Counted from the first letter of the stretch, positions 8,321-17,676 are shown. The stretch: DNA of 64,000 bases from Methanomassiliicoccaceae archaeon (GCA_034928305.1 JAYFOZ010000002.1:434001-498000); one strand, 5' to 3'. Numbers and translations: made by a program. The notes: generated by a model not told the origin, from the sequence alone.

Positions 8321-8962
8321 TCATGGGTTCAAGACGTGCGGTCTGACCTTGAGTATCATGTCGCGGAGGTCGTGGGCCGCTTTTCTTATATCTTCCTGGG
8401 CTACGACGGCCGAAACAACGGCAGCAGCGTCGGCACCTGCGCGTATCACGTCCTTTATGTTGCCCTGATTTATCCCGCCGATGGCCACCAACATGATGTC
8501 GGGCACAGCCTCGCGTATGTTTACAATGGCATCCAGCCCTATGCCTTGACCGGCATCGGGTTTTGTGGTAGTTGTGAAAATGGACCCGATGCCCAGATAG
8601 TCGGCCCCGCCTTCGTAGGCCTCGACCGCCTCTTCAACGTTAGAGACGGTGATCCCGATAATCGCGTCATCGCCCATCAGAAGTCTCGCGTCCTCGAGAG
8701 GCATATCGTCCTGACCGAGGTGCACGCCGTCGGCGCCAGACGCCATGGCTACGTCGACCCTGTCGTTGACGATAAAGATCCTGTTCATCTCGTACGCTAT
8801 TTCCCGGATCTTCTTAGCCTGTGCGAGCATCGAGCGCCCGGAGGCGTTCTTCATCCTGAGCTGTACCGTTTCTGCACCGCCTTCGTAAGCAAGCCTGGCC
8901 ACTTCCGCATCGGTCCTTCCTTTGGAAAGCGAGGAATCGGTGACGACATACAGGTCGATCAT
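8321..8962 (-). CDS. thiE: Thiamine-phosphate synthase
   Basis: A 213-residue ThiE that couples the pyrimidine diphosphate with thiazole phosphate. It retains all the ThiE motifs: YVVTD at the start, QLRMKN (34-39), NDRVD (66-70), GVHLGQDD (79-86) and GSIFTTTTKPDAG. It is the first gene of the minus-strand thiamine cluster, with a TATA-like AATTATAC about 25-30 bases upstream. I saw no TPP riboswitch in the 106 bases before it. The genome also encodes a ThiN domain (11942-13231), a different enzyme for the same reaction. Confidence 0.93.
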   Translation of the reverse strand: MIDLYVVTDSSLSKGRTDAEVARLAYEGGAETVQLRMKNASGRSMLAQAKKIREIAYEMNRIFIVNDRVDVAMASGADGVHLGQDDMPLEDARLLMGDDAIIGITVSNVEEAVEAYEGGADYLGIGSIFTTTTKPDAGQGIGLDAIVNIREAVPDIMLVAIGGINQGNIKDVIRAGADAAAVVSAVVAQEDIRKAAHDLRDMILKVRPHVLNP

Positions 8963-9030
8963 GAATATGGCATGTATGCGAAATGTATAATTCCATCGCC
9001 GTGACGTCGTCTTTGCAGAATGAAATATAA

Positions 9031-9060
9031 TAAAAAAGATTGAAAGCGGGCAGAGCCCGC
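9031..9060 (-). terminator. Hairpin plus T-run after thrS
   Basis: On the minus strand a perfect six-base stem (GCGGGC/GCCCGC, 9046-9060, three-base loop) begins nine bases past the thrS stop. It is followed by a T-rich tract with six Ts at 9032-9037. It would end thrS transcription and separate it from thiE. Confidence 0.7.
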
Positions 9061-9068
9061 ATTATGGT

Positions 9069-10907
9069 TTAGAACGCGCAGCGCTTGCTGAGGTCCGATG
9101 GCATGTACATCGGGCGTACGGGCATTCCCTCGGTCTCTTTCTTTATGCGGGATATGAGCTCTTCGACGGTCATGTCGACGTCCGTGTTCTCCGATCTGAC
9201 GTAAACCTTCAGCTGGTGGGACTCGATCTCCTTCTCTCCGATGACCGCGGCGTAGGAGCACCAGTCCTGCTTGGACAGGCGGACCTTCTTTCCGACGGTG
9301 GCGTCGGTGTCGTCGACCGAGACGCGTATGCCGGCGGAGCGGACGGCATCGGCGATCTTCAGGGTCGCCTCGACGCATTCCTCGTTCTTCGCCATGAATC
9401 TTACCTGTTCGGGAGCGATCCATACGGGCAGATATCCGGGAATCCCGGTCTTCTCCAGGGCAACCGCGGTGTCCAGAAGCGTGTACATCCATCTCTCTAT
9501 GGAACCGATGACCGCGCAGTGCAGGATCACAGGGTACTGCTTCTCTCCGTTCTCGTCCGAATATGTGATGCCGAACCTCTGTGCGTTGCCGATGTCGATC
9601 TGAACGGTACCGATCTCTCTGGGCCTCTTCATCTGGTCCAGCATGTGGTACTCGATGTTCACGGTCCAGTAATAGTTGATGCCTTCGGGATAGATGTGTA
9701 TGAGCGCATCCTTGCCGTGGTCGTTGCACAGTTTAATGATGAGGTCCTTGTTGTCCTGGTAGGCCTTCATCGATGAGAAGTTGACGAGCATCTCGTAATC
9801 CCTTCCGACGGCCTCTATCTCATCGTAAATCTTGCCGTCCAGGAAACGGAAGCTGTCCTGAGCTTCCGGTATGGTCCTGCACATGACGTGGAAGTCAGGC
9901 ATGTTGAGCCTCCTGGTCCTGAAGCACAGCATCGTCTCGCCGGACTGTTCCATCCTGTACGAGTCGGCCACTTCGAACGCTCCGAAGGGCATGTTCTTGT
10001 AGCTTATGTTCCAATTGCGGATCATCGCGAACTGCTGGTGGCATGCCGCGTACCTGAGGACGAATTTTTTCTTCCCGGTGTCCACAGTGTAAAGTCTGTC
10101 TCCGAAAAGTTCCGCGTGCTCCTTCACCGCAGGCTCGTCCAGCGAGAACATGTTGGTGCCTTTTACGTTGTAGACGTTGAATCCGGAATCGTTGACGATC
10201 TGCGTCGCATAGTCCGATATCAGGTCGAACATCATAGCGCCGTGGGGGGCGAGGCACATGTGTCCCGCATCGGACATGGACTCCCATTGGATCCCGAACT
10301 TCTTGCATAGCCTGAGGTAGTCGGGCTCTTTGACGGCGGGCGCCTCCTTTCCGAGGGCCTCCTTGTCTATCATGTATCTCATGCAGTCCGCGGTCGCTTT
10401 GTAGTCCTCGATCTGTACTTCTTTTCCATTCGGGGTCAGAACGAAATAGGCGTCCTTTCCTTTCGCGGCGGCCTTCTTTGCAGTTTTTCCGGTGAAATCC
10501 CTTGAGAGCTCGGAAAGCGGGTGGCCCTTACATTTGACGTTGAACGATTTGTACCATCCGAAAGGCGCCCTGATGACCTCCGTTCCGTCCGAGGCTACCA
10601 TCTTCTCGATCATGTCCAGAAGCTGGACGCTCGATTTGGGCTTTGCCAGGTCGTTGCTCAGGTGTGCGTAAGGGTAGAGCATTACCCGCTCCGCGCCTAC
10701 TTTTTCCTTGGTTACGAGGATGTCTTTAGACGCCTCGGCCGCAACGTCCTGAAGTGCGTCCTCGTCGCTGCTCTCGACGGTGATGAAGGCAACAAGTACC
10801 TCTTCCATTCTGCCGTTGTGAAGGTTGTCGGGTATTTCCTCGGCGACCTTGGTCTTTTCCTTAGCTTCGAACTCCATAGAGTCCGCGTGAATATACAGTG
10901 CTCTCAT
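9069..10907 (-). CDS. thrS: Threonyl-tRNA synthetase, archaeal type
   Basis: A 612-residue class II synthetase. The first ~140 residues (start MRALYIHADSMEFEAKEKT) form the archaeal editing domain related to D-aminoacyl-tRNA deacylases, which removes mischarged serine. The catalytic core shows a class II motif 2 region (ADSYRMEQSGETMLCFRTRR), and candidate zinc ligands in AACHQQF, MPDFH and ILHCAVIGSIERW. The C-terminal ~110 residues (VWIAPEQVRF onward) are the anticodon-binding domain. It is monocistronic, with a terminator directly downstream. There is no indication of the split editing or catalytic paralogues found in some crenarchaea. Confidence 0.95.
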   Translation of the reverse strand: MRALYIHADSMEFEAKEKTKVAEEIPDNLHNGRMEEVLVAFITVESSDEDALQDVAAEASKDILVTKEKVGAERVMLYPYAHLSNDLAKPKSSVQLLDMIEKMVASDGTEVIRAPFGWYKSFNVKCKGHPLSELSRDFTGKTAKKAAAKGKDAYFVLTPNGKEVQIEDYKATADCMRYMIDKEALGKEAPAVKEPDYLRLCKKFGIQWESMSDAGHMCLAPHGAMMFDLISDYATQIVNDSGFNVYNVKGTNMFSLDEPAVKEHAELFGDRLYTVDTGKKKFVLRYAACHQQFAMIRNWNISYKNMPFGAFEVADSYRMEQSGETMLCFRTRRLNMPDFHVMCRTIPEAQDSFRFLDGKIYDEIEAVGRDYEMLVNFSSMKAYQDNKDLIIKLCNDHGKDALIHIYPEGINYYWTVNIEYHMLDQMKRPREIGTVQIDIGNAQRFGITYSDENGEKQYPVILHCAVIGSIERWMYTLLDTAVALEKTGIPGYLPVWIAPEQVRFMAKNEECVEATLKIADAVRSAGIRVSVDDTDATVGKKVRLSKQDWCSYAAVIGEKEIESHQLKVYVRSENTDVDMTVEELISRIKKETEGMPVRPMYMPSDLSKRCAF

Positions 10908-11044
10908 GAGACCATGTCCTTAATCGCTCCGTCCCCACAAAAAGGGCGGCGCTCATATGTGTGGATGAGGAGGGTTGTATTAAAAACGTTTGAGCGCGCG
11001 CCTACGCTACCTATTAATAAATGAGCTCCATTTGTCACTTCAAT

Positions 11045-11908
11045 ATGGCACCAGGGCAGAAAAAGAAGAGGGACATCGAGCCCATTATGGCTATCAGCAT
11101 GGTCGTTTTCCTTCTGGCGTCGGTAGCGGTACTTGCGGTATTCGTTAACGACAACTATATTTCGGGCTCTGACAGCGATACCGTCCAGCCAGGGTCCACG
11201 GTTACCGTGGACTATGCCGGCTCCCTTTATGCCTACTACAACGAAGACGGTGCGTTGATATTCGATACAAACGTCAAGGCATACTCCGAGAATTATCCGA
11301 TAAAAGGTGATTTCAGCAAGACGACGTTCTCCGATTATACGGTCATTCCGGGAAGCGGCGGAGCCCTAACAATGTTCGAGAACGCGCTTATCGGACATAA
11401 GGTCGGAGATACGGTGAAAGTGTTGATACCTTCCGCCGACGGTTACGCATCCAAGAGCATAACCAGGGACGACCAGTTCTCGGTTCCGACTGTTCAGTAC
11501 ATGTCTCAGACCCAGTTCAGTTCGCTCTATGATTTCACCGTCAGCGCGGGGGCCCAGGTAGAGTTCAAAACGATCTACGGATGGGACGCTACCGCCGTGT
11601 ATTCCAGCGATAGGGGCGGGGTGAGCATAATCAACAAGCCGGTCAAGGGAGAGACATACCAACTCGCGTCCAACGACCTGAACGACTATGGGACGGCGAA
11701 TCTGACCGTTGATACGATGGGCGACGAGATCGTGTGCACCATCGGCGTCGAAGGCATCGATTCCGACCCCTACAAGATGGTGTGGGTCAACCTGGAATCC
11801 GAGAAGTTCTATGTTCAGAGCAATTCCGGATCCGTCCTCACAATAACCACGGACCCGTCGGCCGGCGAAGACCTGTACTTCGTCATAAAGATCAAGTCCA
11901 TCGCTTAA
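11045..11908 (+). CDS. Membrane-anchored FKBP-like peptidyl-prolyl isomerase domain protein
   Basis: A ~287-residue protein with a short lysine-rich N-terminus, one transmembrane segment (MAISMVVFLLASVAVLAVFV) and an extracellular remainder. The segment starting VQPGSTVTVDYAGSLY, then VIPGSGGALTMFENALIGHKVGDTVKVLIPS, matches the FKBP/SlyD fold with its GM-E-AL-G core. It may assist folding of exported proteins. The frame is open to an ATG at 11021, but the ATG at 11045 is preferred. A TATA-like TATTAATAA lies about 30 bases before it, consistent with a leaderless transcript. The C-terminal ~130 residues are unassigned. Confidence 0.75.
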   Translation: MAPGQKKKRDIEPIMAISMVVFLLASVAVLAVFVNDNYISGSDSDTVQPGSTVTVDYAGSLYAYYNEDGALIFDTNVKAYSENYPIKGDFSKTTFSDYTVIPGSGGALTMFENALIGHKVGDTVKVLIPSADGYASKSITRDDQFSVPTVQYMSQTQFSSLYDFTVSAGAQVEFKTIYGWDATAVYSSDRGGVSIINKPVKGETYQLASNDLNDYGTANLTVDTMGDEIVCTIGVEGIDSDPYKMVWVNLESEKFYVQSNSGSVLTITTDPSAGEDLYFVIKIKSIA

Positions 11909-11941
11909 GGCGATGTAAAATTTCTTTCTTTTTCTCAATCT

Positions 11942-13231
11942 TCAGAAGATGGTCTCGACTTTGCCGAGAACATCTCTGGGGTCCTTTCCGAAGACCCTTA
12001 TAATGCGTTCCTTCCTTGCGTCGGGATCTACTATTGCATCGGGGACCTTTCCCGCTTTCCTAACGGCATCTTCCACCAGGGAATCGATGGACTTGTTGGC
12101 CCTGCGGTCGAACCTGCCGACGGTATATCCCAGCTCCTCCAATATGTCGGCGGTGTCGCTGCTGTATCTGAGGCTCATCATCGAACGCGTCTCCGGTTCG
12201 AACTTCATAGCGCTCAGCAGCATGTAGGAAAGCTGTTCGGCGGCCCCGAATTTAACGGGGCCGTTCTTCTTCAGTTTGCCGTTGAATAAAGTGATACGTC
12301 CCGCGATGGCCGCGATATCCTCGGGGCCTTCGGCACCGGGAGCGGCATATGCGATGTTCAGGCCCTCTTTGGGAACAAGTTCGGAAGGCAAGATATCAAC
12401 GATCCTCGATGAAATGGACTCGACCTCGTCGATGACGTCCTTCGCCGGATGATTATCATCCAAACGTACAAGGGCATTCACAATATCGTCGCCTTTACCG
12501 ATGGAGTACTGTGTTTCTATCGATTTTTGTATCATAGCGCGCGACTTCGTGACCGCAGTGGCGATATCCATCCCTTTGGCGCAGTTGGCGGTTATATAGG
12601 ATGACAGGGTGCATCCGCTCCCGTGCCCTGATTTGTTCAGCCGGGGATATTCGAATTTCTTGATCTGCGAATTCAGATAAAGATAGTCGATTACTTTCTT
12701 TGTGTCCATGTGCCCTCCCTTGAGGTACACGGACGAACCGTCTCTGCCTATGAGCTCGCAGGCGAGGGTCGCATCGTATTCGTTGTTGATCTCGATCCCG
12801 GAAAGAATTTCCGCCTCATATTTGTTCGGTGTAATGAGCTCGCACAGGGGCATCAGATGCTTGCGTATGGAATCGGCAAGGCCGTTCTCGGCAAGGGAGC
12901 CTCCGACGCCCGCGGTCAACACAGGGTCGATGACGAGCGGCACCTCGTGGTCCTCCAGCAGGTCTGCGACAAGTTCGGCGATATCGGAGCTGTAGAGCAT
13001 ACCGGTCTTGACGGCATTAATTTTTAAATCGCTGACCACGGAACGGAACTGTGCCTCTATGAAATCCATGGGTACGGGGAAGATATCGGCCACCTCGTAT
13101 GTGTTCTGTGCCGTTATTGCAGTGATGACGCTGGCAGCGTGCACGTCCAATGCACCCATGGCCTTGATATCGGCCTGAATTCCCGCTCCGCCGATGGAGT
13201 CGGAACCCGCTATCGTCAAAGCAGTTCTCAC
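11942..13231 (-). CDS. thiDN: Fused hydroxymethylpyrimidine kinase and ThiN thiamine-phosphate synthase
   Basis: A 429-residue two-domain protein. Residues 1-~255 are ThiD, a ribokinase-like enzyme that phosphorylates HMP and HMP-P. They include ALTIAGSDSIGGAGIQAD, KTGM, VIDPV and the active-site KSGHGSGCTLSS. Residues ~265-429 are ThiN, the archaeal thiamine-phosphate synthase (NIAYAAPGAEGPEDIAAI, FGAAEQLS, GRFDRRA). It lies 3 kb from the thiamine cluster, separated by thrS and the FKBP gene, with its own upstream gap of ~95 bases. No TPP riboswitch is visible there. With thiE present, the joining step appears to be encoded twice. Confidence 0.92.
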   Translation of the reverse strand: MRTALTIAGSDSIGGAGIQADIKAMGALDVHAASVITAITAQNTYEVADIFPVPMDFIEAQFRSVVSDLKINAVKTGMLYSSDIAELVADLLEDHEVPLVIDPVLTAGVGGSLAENGLADSIRKHLMPLCELITPNKYEAEILSGIEINNEYDATLACELIGRDGSSVYLKGGHMDTKKVIDYLYLNSQIKKFEYPRLNKSGHGSGCTLSSYITANCAKGMDIATAVTKSRAMIQKSIETQYSIGKGDDIVNALVRLDDNHPAKDVIDEVESISSRIVDILPSELVPKEGLNIAYAAPGAEGPEDIAAIAGRITLFNGKLKKNGPVKFGAAEQLSYMLLSAMKFEPETRSMMSLRYSSDTADILEELGYTVGRFDRRANKSIDSLVEDAVRKAGKVPDAIVDPDARKERIIRVFGKDPRDVLGKVETIF

Positions 13232-13326
13232 ATTCCTGGTTATGTTTTACAATGTATTAAAGAAATGTGAATTCCTTTTTGGCGAACCGTCAAAAGTGAT
13301 TAATAAATCGACCAGGATTAGGTGGC

Positions 13327-13692
13327 GTGAAAGTCTACAGCACGCATTTCATCCTCAAAGGAAAATCCGACTACAAGGACCTCGCTCCCGTATTCCCCGA
13401 TATTCTGAGGATGCTGCTCGAAGAGATTGGACAGCTCCCCGACGAAGAGGAGATAATGCAGATGTATATCGAGGAGAATGTTGGAGACCTGAAGGAAAAC
13501 AGGAAGCCCGAGGGTTACAACCGCAAGGGGAAGGTCAGGCTCGTTTTCCCGATCGACAGCAAGGAGTTCTATCTGAAGAGCTACAGCAAAGTCACAGACC
13601 TTGCAAGCATATCGGACAAGATATCCGAGATACTCACGGCCGCCGGTGTCAAGTTCGATATCAAAAAGAACGACCGCATCGAGTTCGAGTGA
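13327..13692 (+). CDS. Unknown 121-residue protein
   Basis: I do not recognise a family. It starts with GTG, a few bases after GGTGGC. The protein is soluble and charged, with alternating predicted helices and strands (VRLVFPIDSKEFYLKSYSK, then a C-terminal IKKNDRIEFE) and no cysteine or metal motif. Codon use looks like that of the neighbouring genes, so it is probably an old resident. Its stop abuts the stop of argH on the other strand. Upstream is the divergent thiDN gene, with an AT-rich stretch (TTAATAAAT) about 25 bases from the start. Confidence 0.6.
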   Translation: MKVYSTHFILKGKSDYKDLAPVFPDILRMLLEEIGQLPDEEEIMQMYIEENVGDLKENRKPEGYNRKGKVRLVFPIDSKEFYLKSYSKVTDLASISDKISEILTAAGVKFDIKKNDRIEFE

Positions 13693-15138
13693 TCATCCCA
13701 GCAGCCTGGTCCAGCATTTTTCGTATGTCTGGGACTCGTATGTGACGAAGTTCATGGTGTCATTCACCGATGCCCTGGCTTTCTCTATCTGCACGGTCAC
13801 CGAAGACGGCGACGTACCTCCGTAGGAGTTCCTGCGTTCTACGCACTGCTTGATGGAGATCGTTCCGTAAACATCCTCTCCGATCTTGTCGCTGAATTTC
13901 TTCAGTTCCGTCAGAGGAACCTCTTCCAGTTTCAGCCCTCCGGATATGCAGTATCTCACCGCTGCGCCAACGATTCCATGGGCCTCCCTGAACGGAACTC
14001 CCTTTGTCACAAGATAGTCGGCGAGGTCGGTCGCATTTATCTGACCTTTGTCCATGGCGTCGAGCATCCTTTCTTTGTTGACCTTCATGGTCGTAACCAT
14101 CCTGTACATCATGTCCACGCAGTCGGCGACCGACTGCAGGGAATCTATGACCGGTTTCTTGTCTTCCTGCAGGTCGCGGTTGTATGTCAGAGGAAGGCCC
14201 TTGAGCATTGTAAGTATGGTCACCAGCGCACCGATCGCGGATCCGGAGCGTCCTCGGATCAGCTCGGCGATGTCGGGGTTTTTCTTCTGCGGCATTATGG
14301 AAGAGCCGGTGGAATAGCGGTCGTCCATCTCCACGAACCCGAACTCCTGTGAAGACCAAAGTACCAGTTCCTCCGAAAGCGAAGAAAGGTGGTCGGCCAT
14401 GAGCGCGGAACAGAAAGTAAGCTCGGCGGCGAAATCCCTGTCGCTGACAGAGTCCATGGAGTTCTCGGTGGGCTTCCTGAACCCAAGCAGCTCGGCGGTC
14501 ATCTTCCTGTCAATGGGATATGTGGTCCCCGCCAATGCGGCGGAGCCCAGCGGGCACTCGTTGATCCTGTTATAGCTGTCGATAAGGCGCTCGGAGTCGC
14601 GTCCCAGCTTGAAGACGTAGGCCATAAGATGATGTGCCAGAGTCACAGGCTGAGCATGTTGCATATGGGTGAATCCGGGCATTATGGTTCCGGAGTTCTC
14701 TTCTGCGACCTCTATGAGGCCTATGCGGAGCCTCTCGATCTTCTCCACGATTTCGAGCACCGCATCCCTCAGGAACATCCTGAAGTCTGTCGACACCTGG
14801 TCGTTGCGGCTCCTTCCCGTGTGCAGCTTCCCTCCCGCAGGTCCGACGATCTCCGTCAGCCTGAATTCGACGCATGTGTGGATGTCCTCCAGCGATTCGT
14901 CGATCTCGAACGCCCCGCTTTCCATCTCTTCTGCGATCCTTTTCAGACCGCTTATTATGGAATCCGCATCGTTCTTCGGGATTATGTTGCACTTCTTAAG
15001 CATTTTAGCGTGTGCCAGAGACCCCATGACGTCATAGTATCCCAACGCCGCGTCCACTTCAAGCGATGACGTGAACCTTAAGGTGGAATCATCCATTTCC
15101 GAGTCGAAACGGCCGGACCATAGAGCCTGCTGTGTCAT
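13693..15138 (-). CDS. argH: Argininosuccinate lyase
   Basis: A 481-residue lyase that splits argininosuccinate into arginine and fumarate. Family motifs are LHTGRSRNDQVSTD, TIMPGFTHMQHAQPVTLAHH and the signature GSSIMPQKKNPD with the catalytic serine. The frame is open 70 codons further up into argG, but the ATG at 15138 fits the family N-terminus (LWSGRFDSEMD) and lies five bases after the argG stop. The enzyme acts directly after ArgG, and the two form an operon. Confidence 0.95.
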   Translation of the reverse strand: MTQQALWSGRFDSEMDDSTLRFTSSLEVDAALGYYDVMGSLAHAKMLKKCNIIPKNDADSIISGLKRIAEEMESGAFEIDESLEDIHTCVEFRLTEIVGPAGGKLHTGRSRNDQVSTDFRMFLRDAVLEIVEKIERLRIGLIEVAEENSGTIMPGFTHMQHAQPVTLAHHLMAYVFKLGRDSERLIDSYNRINECPLGSAALAGTTYPIDRKMTAELLGFRKPTENSMDSVSDRDFAAELTFCSALMADHLSSLSEELVLWSSQEFGFVEMDDRYSTGSSIMPQKKNPDIAELIRGRSGSAIGALVTILTMLKGLPLTYNRDLQEDKKPVIDSLQSVADCVDMMYRMVTTMKVNKERMLDAMDKGQINATDLADYLVTKGVPFREAHGIVGAAVRYCISGGLKLEEVPLTELKKFSDKIGEDVYGTISIKQCVERRNSYGGTSPSSVTVQIEKARASVNDTMNFVTYESQTYEKCWTRLLG

Positions 15139-15143
15139 GTTTT

Positions 15144-16388
15144 TCACTTCTTCGAATTTTTCCTGCGCACGCCGGCAGACGTTCTTCCGGGGAGTCCCCA
15201 GCAGTAGATGAAACCTACTGCGGACGTGTGGTCGAACGTGTCGCCTTCCGCATATGTCGAAAGGCCTGCATCGTACAGCGAGTTCTTCGACTTCCTTCCG
15301 ACGACCGAGCAGCTTCCTTTGTAGAGTTTTATACGAACTGTGCCGCAAACGGTCTCCTGAGTCTTATCTATGAACGCCATTATCGCTCCGCGCAAGGTAT
15401 CGAACCAGAGGCCGTCGTATATTATCTGGCACATCTTCTGTTCGAGTGTGCGCTTGAACTCTATCGTGTCCCTTGGGAGAGTAAGGCCCTCGATGGCGCG
15501 GTGGGCCGTTATCAGTGTAACGGCCGCGGGGCATTCATATGTCTCTCTGCTCTTTATTCCGATGAGGCGGTCCTCGACGTGGTCGATCCTTCCGACACCG
15601 TTCCTTCCCGCGATCCTGTCTAGGGCCTCTACCAGTTCGACGCCCTTCATTTTCTTTCCGTTAAGGGCCACCGGCACACCGTTCTCGAATTCGATCTCCA
15701 CATACTCGGGAACATCAGGTGCCTTCTCGGGGTCGGTGGTGTTCTGCCACACGCCGGCCGGAGGCTCGGCCCATGGGTCCTCCAGGGCGCCGCATTCGCA
15801 CGACGACCCCCATAGGTTCTCGTCACGGGAGAACGGGCTTTCTTTCTTTACGATAATCTCTATGCCCTTCTCCCTCGCGTACTCGATCTCCTGTTCGCGG
15901 GTGGTCGGGTGGTCCCTCATGGGAGCTATGATCTTCAGGTCCGGGTTGAGCGAAACGATGCCCACGTCGAATCTTACCTGGTCGTTGCCCTTTCCGGTGC
16001 AGCCGTGGGCGATGTATTTGGCACCCTCCCTGTTGGCCACTTCTACAAGCTTTTTGACCATCAGAGGCCTTGCGACGGCGGTGCTCAGAGGATAAACGCC
16101 CTGATACATCGCGTTCGACTTCAGTACGGTCCATGCATATTCGTTTATGAACTCGTCCTTTGCGTCGATGAGCTCGGCTTTGAGGGCTCCGTTCCTCATC
16201 GCGCGGGCGATTATGTCATCCTGGCTCGGAGGCTGTCCGACGTCGATCGACACCGCGATGACGTCAAGGTCGTATTCCTCTTGGATCCAACGGATTGCCA
16301 CAGATGTGTCCAAACCGCCTGAATATGCAAGGACAACTTTGTCCCTGCCCTTTTTTTTGCCATTGTCGGAGCATTCTTTGTTTGTCAT
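15144..16388 (-). CDS. argG: Argininosuccinate synthase
   Basis: A 414-residue enzyme that joins citrulline and aspartate with ATP. The N-terminal PP-loop is VVLAYSGGLDTSVAI. The family segments HGCTGKGNDQVRFD, REWDLS-like region SPFSRDENLWGSSCECG and LVEALDRIAGRNGVGRIDHVEDR are all present. The extension MTNKECSDNGKKKGRDK is lysine-rich and unremarkable. A TATA-like box lies ~32 bases before the ATG. It heads the argG-argH operon, divergent from argC. Confidence 0.96.
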   Translation of the reverse strand: MTNKECSDNGKKKGRDKVVLAYSGGLDTSVAIRWIQEEYDLDVIAVSIDVGQPPSQDDIIARAMRNGALKAELIDAKDEFINEYAWTVLKSNAMYQGVYPLSTAVARPLMVKKLVEVANREGAKYIAHGCTGKGNDQVRFDVGIVSLNPDLKIIAPMRDHPTTREQEIEYAREKGIEIIVKKESPFSRDENLWGSSCECGALEDPWAEPPAGVWQNTTDPEKAPDVPEYVEIEFENGVPVALNGKKMKGVELVEALDRIAGRNGVGRIDHVEDRLIGIKSRETYECPAAVTLITAHRAIEGLTLPRDTIEFKRTLEQKMCQIIYDGLWFDTLRGAIMAFIDKTQETVCGTVRIKLYKGSCSVVGRKSKNSLYDAGLSTYAEGDTFDHTSAVGFIYCWGLPGRTSAGVRRKNSKK

Positions 16389-16414
16389 GTTATCTTTCCG
16401 CTCGATTGCCTTTT

Positions 16415-16426
16415 TTATTTATATTG
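16415..16426 (-). promoter_or_regulatory. TATA-like promoter element for argGH
   Basis: Read on the minus strand this is AATATAAATAAA, centred ~32 bases before the argG ATG. Archaeal TATA boxes sit ~25 bases before transcription start, so the leader would be very short. It contains a weak GGAAAG element close to the start codon. Confidence 0.5.
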
Positions 16427-16474
16427 TTGTGGTACGGACGCCGTCTGGCGTTCACCGGCCAACAAAAGGCGTAC

Positions 16475-16517
16475 GGGCCGGCGCACACCCTTGTCGAATA
16501 TAAATTGGGGCCGGCCC
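16475..16517. repeat. GC-rich inverted repeat flanking an AT box between argG and argC
   Basis: GGGCCGGC at 16475-16482 is repeated in inverted form as GCCGGCCC at 16510-16517. The 27-base interval contains AATATAAATT (16497-16506). The arrangement could be a control site for the divergent arginine operons or a hairpin in a longer leader. No known arginine regulator box (ArgR type) is evident. Confidence 0.4.
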
Positions 16518-16656
16518 AGGGCCTGGACCAAAACGTTCCGTGAGAGCCAATTTGTCACTATAATTACGAGATGTACAACTTGTGTCTCAAATGGAACAAT
16601 ATCTTTTTTAACAGTATTACAATGCTCAGATAGCAATAAGCGGTACAGGGATCGAA

Positions 16657-17673
16657 TTGAAAAACATTGGTATAATCGGGGGCACCGGGTACACGGGCGG
16701 AGAGCTCGCGCGCATCCTTTCGATGCACCCAGATGTCAACATCGCAGCGATGACATCGCGCCAGAACGCCGGGCAGAAGGTGAGCAGTCTGCAGCCCAAC
16801 CTCAAGGGATATACCGACATCGAGTTCACGGAGTCCATTCCTGATTCCGTCGATGTCGACCTCGTGTTCGTGGCCACGCCCCACGGGGCGGCGATGAAGC
16901 TCGTCCCGGGGTTCATCGACCGCGGCATCAAGGCGATCGACCTCTCGGGAGACTACAGGCTCCACGACATACCGCTGTACGAGAAATGGTACGGCCACGA
17001 GCATACGGACCCCGATAATCTGGAGAATGCGGTTTACGGGCTCCCGGAGTTCTACCGCGACAGTATCCAGAAGGCGGATCTGGTGGCCAACCCGGGATGC
17101 TATGCGACCTCCGCAATATTGCCTCTGGCGCCGCTGGTTCGCAGCGGGCTGACGGAAGGGCCGATATTCATCGACGGCAAGAGCGGAACGTCAGGGGCGG
17201 GAATGAACCCGTCCCAGCGCCTGCACCACCCGACATGCGGCGAGTCCGTGATACCGTACAGCGTCGGTCTGCACCGACACACGCCGGAGATAGAAACTGT
17301 AGTGGGCGACATATCGGGAAAGGATACCAACGTCCTTTTCGTGCCGCATCTTGTTCCTATAGTACGCGGAATAATCTCAACGTGTTATTTCCGTTTTGCC
17401 GAGGAAGTCGGGCAGGAGAAGCTCGACGCATTGTATCGCAAGACGTATGATAGCGAGTTCTTTGTCGATTATGTGAAAGAACCGTCGATCAGGGCAGTAG
17501 TGGCCTCCAACCACGCGCAGGTAGCCTCCCATGCGGACGGCGCGAGCGCAGTGGCGTTCGGGGTGTTGGACAACCTTGTTAAAGGAGCTTCCGGGCAGGC
17601 GGTTCAGTGCATGAACCTGATGCTGGGGCTCGAAGAAACTGAAGGGCTGAAAGCGCCCGGACTCGGAGTGTGA
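16657..17673 (+). CDS. argC: N-acetyl-gamma-glutamyl-phosphate reductase
   Basis: A 338-residue NADPH-dependent reductase, third step of arginine synthesis. GIIGGTGYTGGELARIL is the Rossmann motif and VANPGCYATSAILPLAPL contains the catalytic cysteine. The start is TTG, placed by the Rossmann strand immediately following (KNIGIIGG). It is the first gene of argC-argJ-argB-argD, three bases before argJ. LysY-type relatives act in lysine synthesis, but the argJ neighbour indicates arginine. Confidence 0.95.
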   Translation: MKNIGIIGGTGYTGGELARILSMHPDVNIAAMTSRQNAGQKVSSLQPNLKGYTDIEFTESIPDSVDVDLVFVATPHGAAMKLVPGFIDRGIKAIDLSGDYRLHDIPLYEKWYGHEHTDPDNLENAVYGLPEFYRDSIQKADLVANPGCYATSAILPLAPLVRSGLTEGPIFIDGKSGTSGAGMNPSQRLHHPTCGESVIPYSVGLHRHTPEIETVVGDISGKDTNVLFVPHLVPIVRGIISTCYFRFAEEVGQEKLDALYRKTYDSEFFVDYVKEPSIRAVVASNHAQVASHADGASAVAFGVLDNLVKGASGQAVQCMNLMLGLEETEGLKAPGLGV

Positions 17674-17676
17674 AAA

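Noticed and set aside
8963-9068. Possible TPP riboswitch before thiE
   Set aside because: The conserved CTGAGA and following thiM-box segments are absent on either strand; only a TATA-like element is seen.
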